Assembly: GCF_033807715.1 (NCBI RefSeq)
Contig: NC_084592.1
Span: forward strand, 62,001 to 126,000
Direction: 5' to 3'
Source: Cololabis saira
Taxonomy: Eukaryota > Chordata > Actinopteri > Beloniformes > Belonidae
Length of the DNA: 64,000 nt
Shown: piece after piece, positions 60,769-64,000 of the stretch
Layout of the letters: the number at the start of each line of letters is the position of its first letter
Numbering within the stretch: the first letter of the stretch is position 1
Notes under the pieces: model-generated
What the model was told of the DNA's origin: nothing
Seen by the model: the letters and a program-made list of their open reading frames with translations, nothing else
Databases searched by the model: none
Translations under genes and position numbers: made by a program

Positions 60769-62161
60769 CTAAATCCAAATCCAAATCTTTTTGACATTTC
60801 TTAACAGCCGATTCCATGCCTCCTTTATGGTCAGATCACTTTCCCACACTGTTTTGAGTGCATTGATTGAATTATTTGAGCGGTGTAAGAGCATTGAGTA
60901 GAAACGCGATGCCTCATGCCCCAATCCAAACAGCGTAATCATGTCAGAGAGGGCACCCGCAGTGATGGGTGGTGTAGAGGGGGAACCAAATGTTTGGACA
61001 AGGAGATGCCTAATTTGTAGATAACGCCAAAACTGATGCTGAGGTAATGTGAAAGACTCCTTCAGGTTTTTAAAAGACACAAAAGTGCCACCCTGGTACA
61101 AGTCACCCAGCACCTTAATTCCTCTGTCATGCCATAGTTTCCAAAACACAGGTGAGTTCCCAATACACAGCTTGGGGTTTAGCCATATGGATGCGGCGAG
61201 GTGACGGTGTGGGTCAAAATTACATACACCTGCAACCCTCCTCCTAGCCATTGCATATGAGACAAAATTGGGTGAGTCTGTTCTTTAACTGGCAATTTAG
61301 TTGTAACCAAATGAATAGGTTGAAGTGGTTTACACAGGGAACTCTCTATGGTGAACCAGGGAGGGGCACGCTCTGGTGGTAACGACCAGTGAAGCAAGTG
61401 TCGTAGGCCAAAGGCCAGGTGGTATAGGAAAAGGTTCGGAATACCCAGACCCCCCTGATCCACGGGTCTCTGTAGCTTCGTCAAGTTCAGCCTGGGGCGT
61501 TTGCCACTCCAGAGAAAGACATTACATAATCTATCAAATTGTTTAAAATACTTGAGGGGAATGTGGATTGGAAGTGATTGCAATAGATAATTAAATTTTG
61601 TTACACAGTTCAGTGATGACGTTAGCTTTACCCCATAAGGAGAGATGGAGAGGACTCCACCGCTCTATGTTGATTTTTTATTTTTCTAGTAGAGGTTCGA
61701 TGTTGACACGTACCAGATCAGATCACTTTGGTGAGACGGGCTGCAAGGATTTTAGCTAAAATTTTACTATCGCACCCAATCAGACTAATTGGTCTGTAGT
61801 TTTTACAGTCAAGAGGGTCCTTATCCTTTTTAAGTATTAGGGATATGACAGCGACAGATAGAGTGGGCGGTAGGCTGCCCCTGTCTTTAGCCTCGTTATA
61901 CATATCTAGTAATAGTGGGGAAAGTTCCTCTACATAGACTTTATAAAACTCGGCTGTGTAGCCGTCAGGGCCAGGGGCCTTGCCAGAAGGGACAGCCACA
62001 GCTTTCCAGAAAGACGGCTGTGTAGCAGTAAATCTCATTACAATATTTAAGTGAGACTGGGATAACCTCAAAAAATTATCAAAGGAAACGTTTCTGATAG
62101 AATAACATGCAGCAATCTCTGAACGATCTTGCTCAGTAAGGTGCTGTAAGAGTTCAGCCAA
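60769..62161 (-). pseudogene. L1 ORF2 remnants
   Basis: 62161-61718 holds the RT beginning (SGKAPGPDGYTAEFYKVYVE, VISLILKKDKDPLDCKNYRP). 61583-61179 and 61251-60769 hold post-RT regions (LWSGKRPRLNLTKLQRPVDQ, GGLGIPNLFLYHLAF, then WHDRGIKVLGDLY). The YADD box and the endonuclease are absent. Confidence 0.88.
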
Positions 62162-62209
62162 ACAGAATGGATAAAGTACATCAGAGTGAGTCCTCGCTGG
62201 TTAGATCTT

Positions 62210-62926
62210 CTATGGAGAACCCGCGGTTGCTGGGAGAGAGTGGATGAAGTTGGCAGCTTTCTTCGGGTCTTCAAACTTGCGTCGGCCGTCAGTTGTTTTT
62301 ATTACCAGCATGGCGGGATACATGAGTGAGAATTTGACGCCTCGGTCGTGCAGAAGCTGCTTGCATTGATTAAACTTGGAGCGCATCTCCACCACCGATC
62401 TGGAATAATCCGGGAAGACCATGATGTGGTGACTGTTCCATGTCACTCTCCCTGCCTTACGCGCTGCTGTAGCAATCCTCTCTCTGTCCTGGAACCGGAG
62501 AAACCTGGCGATGATGGGCCGCGGAAGGAGTCCCCCGTCTGGTCGGCGTCTGGCGGCGGTCCTGTGCGCCCGGTCCATCTCAACTCCTCCGGGAAAGTCC
62601 AAATGCAGGAGTTGTGGGATGGTTTGGCGCAAAAAATGCAGAATGTCGCGGCCTTCACTTCCCTCAGGGAAACCGACAAACCGTAAGTTGTTACGCCTGC
62701 TCCTGTTTTCTAGGTCGTCAATTTTGCGGCGGAGTTGATCAACTTCGGTCTTGGTGGCCGGGGGGTCGTTTACCAACGCCTTATTAGCATCCTCCAGAAA
62801 GTCCAGTCTGCCCTCCACCTCACCGATCCGTGTCGTCAGCTCTGCTATCTTGCTTTCAACAGCTGTGGTTGTTCGCTCTATGATGCTGAGTTTTTCCTCT
62901 TGTTTCCCTGATGTTTCTTTGAGCAT
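62210..62926 (-). pseudogene. L1 ORF1 protein, interrupted
   Basis: Coiled coil (ERTTTAVESKIAELTTRIGE, VEGRLDFLED), then the RRM core (RNNLRFVGFPEGSEGRDI) and C-terminal domain (RPIIARFLRFQDRERI, IMVFPDYS, ATAARKAGRV). L1 ORF1 is an RNA chaperone trimer. The N-terminal residues are at 63184-63350 (MPNQTKLTCVSTRNSSNA), separated by the L2 tail; joining at SADI/A-KIYAML is exact. Confidence 0.88.
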
Positions 62927-62941
62927 TGCATATATTTTAGC

Positions 62942-63183
62942 AATTCAATTCAATTTCAATTCAATTTTATTTATATAGCGTCTAATACAACAGAGTTGTC
63001 TCTAGACGCTTTCCAGAGACCCATACCCAGAACATGACCCCTGAGCAGTTATTACATAAACAATGGCAGGTAAAAACTCCCCTAGTGGGAGAAAAACCTT
63101 AAGCCAAACAGTGGCAAGGAAAAACTCCCCTTTAGGAGGGAAGAAACCTTGAGCAGGACCAGGCTCATAAGGGGGGACCCTCC
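62942..63183 (-). mobile_element. L2 3' end inserted in L1 ORF1
   Basis: Reverse complement of the 3' end of the L2 at 4992 (ACCTGCCATTGTTTATGTAA, AGACGCTATATAAATAAAAT) with its (TTGAA)n tail. It interrupts L1 ORF1, with ATTGC as probable short duplication. Confidence 0.9.
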
Positions 63184-64000
63184 TGCCGAGGGCGAAGGGC
63201 AATATCCGCAGATAGCGAGGCATTGCCAATGTCGGGTTCGCTGGGCACTGCAGGCTGGTTAGCATTAGCACTGTGAGCTAGTCCGGATCTGGATGTCGCG
63301 TTTGAGCTGTTCCTTGTAGAAACGCAAGTTAACTTTGTTTGGTTAGGCATCTTGTTGGGTTAGTTGTCGATGTTACAATTACAGAAAAGTCAATAAGTTC
63401 CCATATCTCACGTATTCGCGTATTATACTGCTTCCATCGCCGGAGCTCCCTTTCAGGCTGCCATACTAGCTGATCGCCTCACGTGACTCGCGTTTCTGGA
63501 AGTTAAGATCAGCATCTAACATAACACCCAAGTTTTTGACAAGCTCAGACGGTTTTACTGAAAGAGGAGTTAATAGAGGGAGAATATGTTGCCTCAGCAC
63601 TTGGACCAATTAAAAGAATCTGTTTTTTCTTCATTTAGCTGTAAAAAGTTTGTTGCCATCCAATATCTGTAATGCACTGAATGAGGTCATTGACTGGGCT
63701 CAAATGATTGGCAGTAACAGATACATATAGTTGTGTGTCATCAGCATAAGAATGATATTGGATATTATGATGCTGAATGATGGACCCAAGTGGTAACATA
63801 TACAAATTGAAAAGTAGGGGACCTAGAATTGACCCTTGTGGGACTCCATATTGAAGGCTGACATTATCAGATTCATAGCTGCCGACCGAAACAGAGAAAG
63901 ATCTACCACTTAGATATGATGAAAACCAGTTAAGAACTGAGGCCTCTGAGGCCCAAACACTGTTCCAGGCGCTGAAGTAGAATGACATGGTCTACAGTAT

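Larger units (their letters stand above)
60657..63489 (-). mobile_element. internally deleted L1 nested in L2
   Basis: Flanked by GCGTTTCTG (60648-60656; 63490-63498). Poly(T) at 60657 marks the 3' end and 63350-63489 is the 5' UTR. ORF1 and parts of ORF2 remain; the endonuclease and the RT centre are gone. Confidence 0.9.
59936..64000 (-). mobile_element. second L2-clade LINE, interrupted by L1, running off the window
   Basis: Tail (ACTTG)n at 59936-59955. RT C-terminus at 60120-60647 (LQLIQNAAAR, LSSLHWLPVKQRVDFK-type) and RT palm at 63499-63988 ([33 protein letters not shown]). Reading across 60648/63498 is continuous (DADLNF-QKRIANVSRTAFYHL). It is a separate family from the L2 at 4992. 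Confidence 0.85.

Overview
The window looks like intronic DNA of a teleost fish, probably a percomorph. The evidence is fish-typical retroelements (L2/Maui-like and Rex3 LINEs), abundant Tc1/mariner, hAT and Harbinger-type elements, long CA/TG and AT microsatellites, and vertebrate exons with GT/AG borders. There are no bacterial operons, CRISPR arrays or phage genes. The species cannot be named from the sequence.

The one host gene I can support is on the minus strand. Thirteen exons, in N-to-C order from 55178 down to 17872, encode a sugar-phosphate/phosphate antiporter of the SLC37 family, most like SLC37A1. Splice phases agree from exon to exon. The 5' exons (start codon, first membrane segment) and the last 3' exons were not found and probably lie outside the window. 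Its introns are packed with transposons.

Layout. 1-900: a fish repeat with 128-bp modules (called family A here). 2633-4014: a segment between 15-bp direct repeats. 4611-11448: an old L2 LINE split by a nearly full-length younger L2 (4992-10412) that carries a 185-bp minisatellite in its 3' UTR. 12225-13171: a TTAA-flanked DNA transposon holding a palindromic MITE. 13699-16384: family A copies. 16831-17700: hAT relic. 17872-18105: two slc37a1 exons. 18218-20319: inverted BEL/Pao relic with a SINE inside. 20600-23079: Tc1, L2 and SINE relics. 23398-24240: three exons. 24405-28490: Harbinger-like, L2 and hAT relics. 28611-30885: a 9-bp minisatellite, then a TG/CA inverted-repeat structure. 31060-36172: Tc1, family A and seven exons. 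36240-41615: L2, Rex3, Tc1 and a nested LINE. 41830-45902: gypsy. 46389-47853: hAT with an exact 8-bp duplication. 47870-48550: gypsy LTR plus gag start, abutting exon 48596-48731. 48940-53697: Tc1, LINE, Harbinger-like, a TIR element and hAT. 55100-55178: the most 5' exon found. 56742-58538: a compact LTR element with both LTRs whose internal region is a tandem-repeat proline-rich ORF. 58760-64000: an L1 tail, an integrase fragment, and a second L2 broken by an L1 that is itself broken by an L2 tail.

No genes here act together as a system. The interest lies in how the elements nest, in flanking duplications that give relative ages, and in repeats that touch slc37a1 splice sites.
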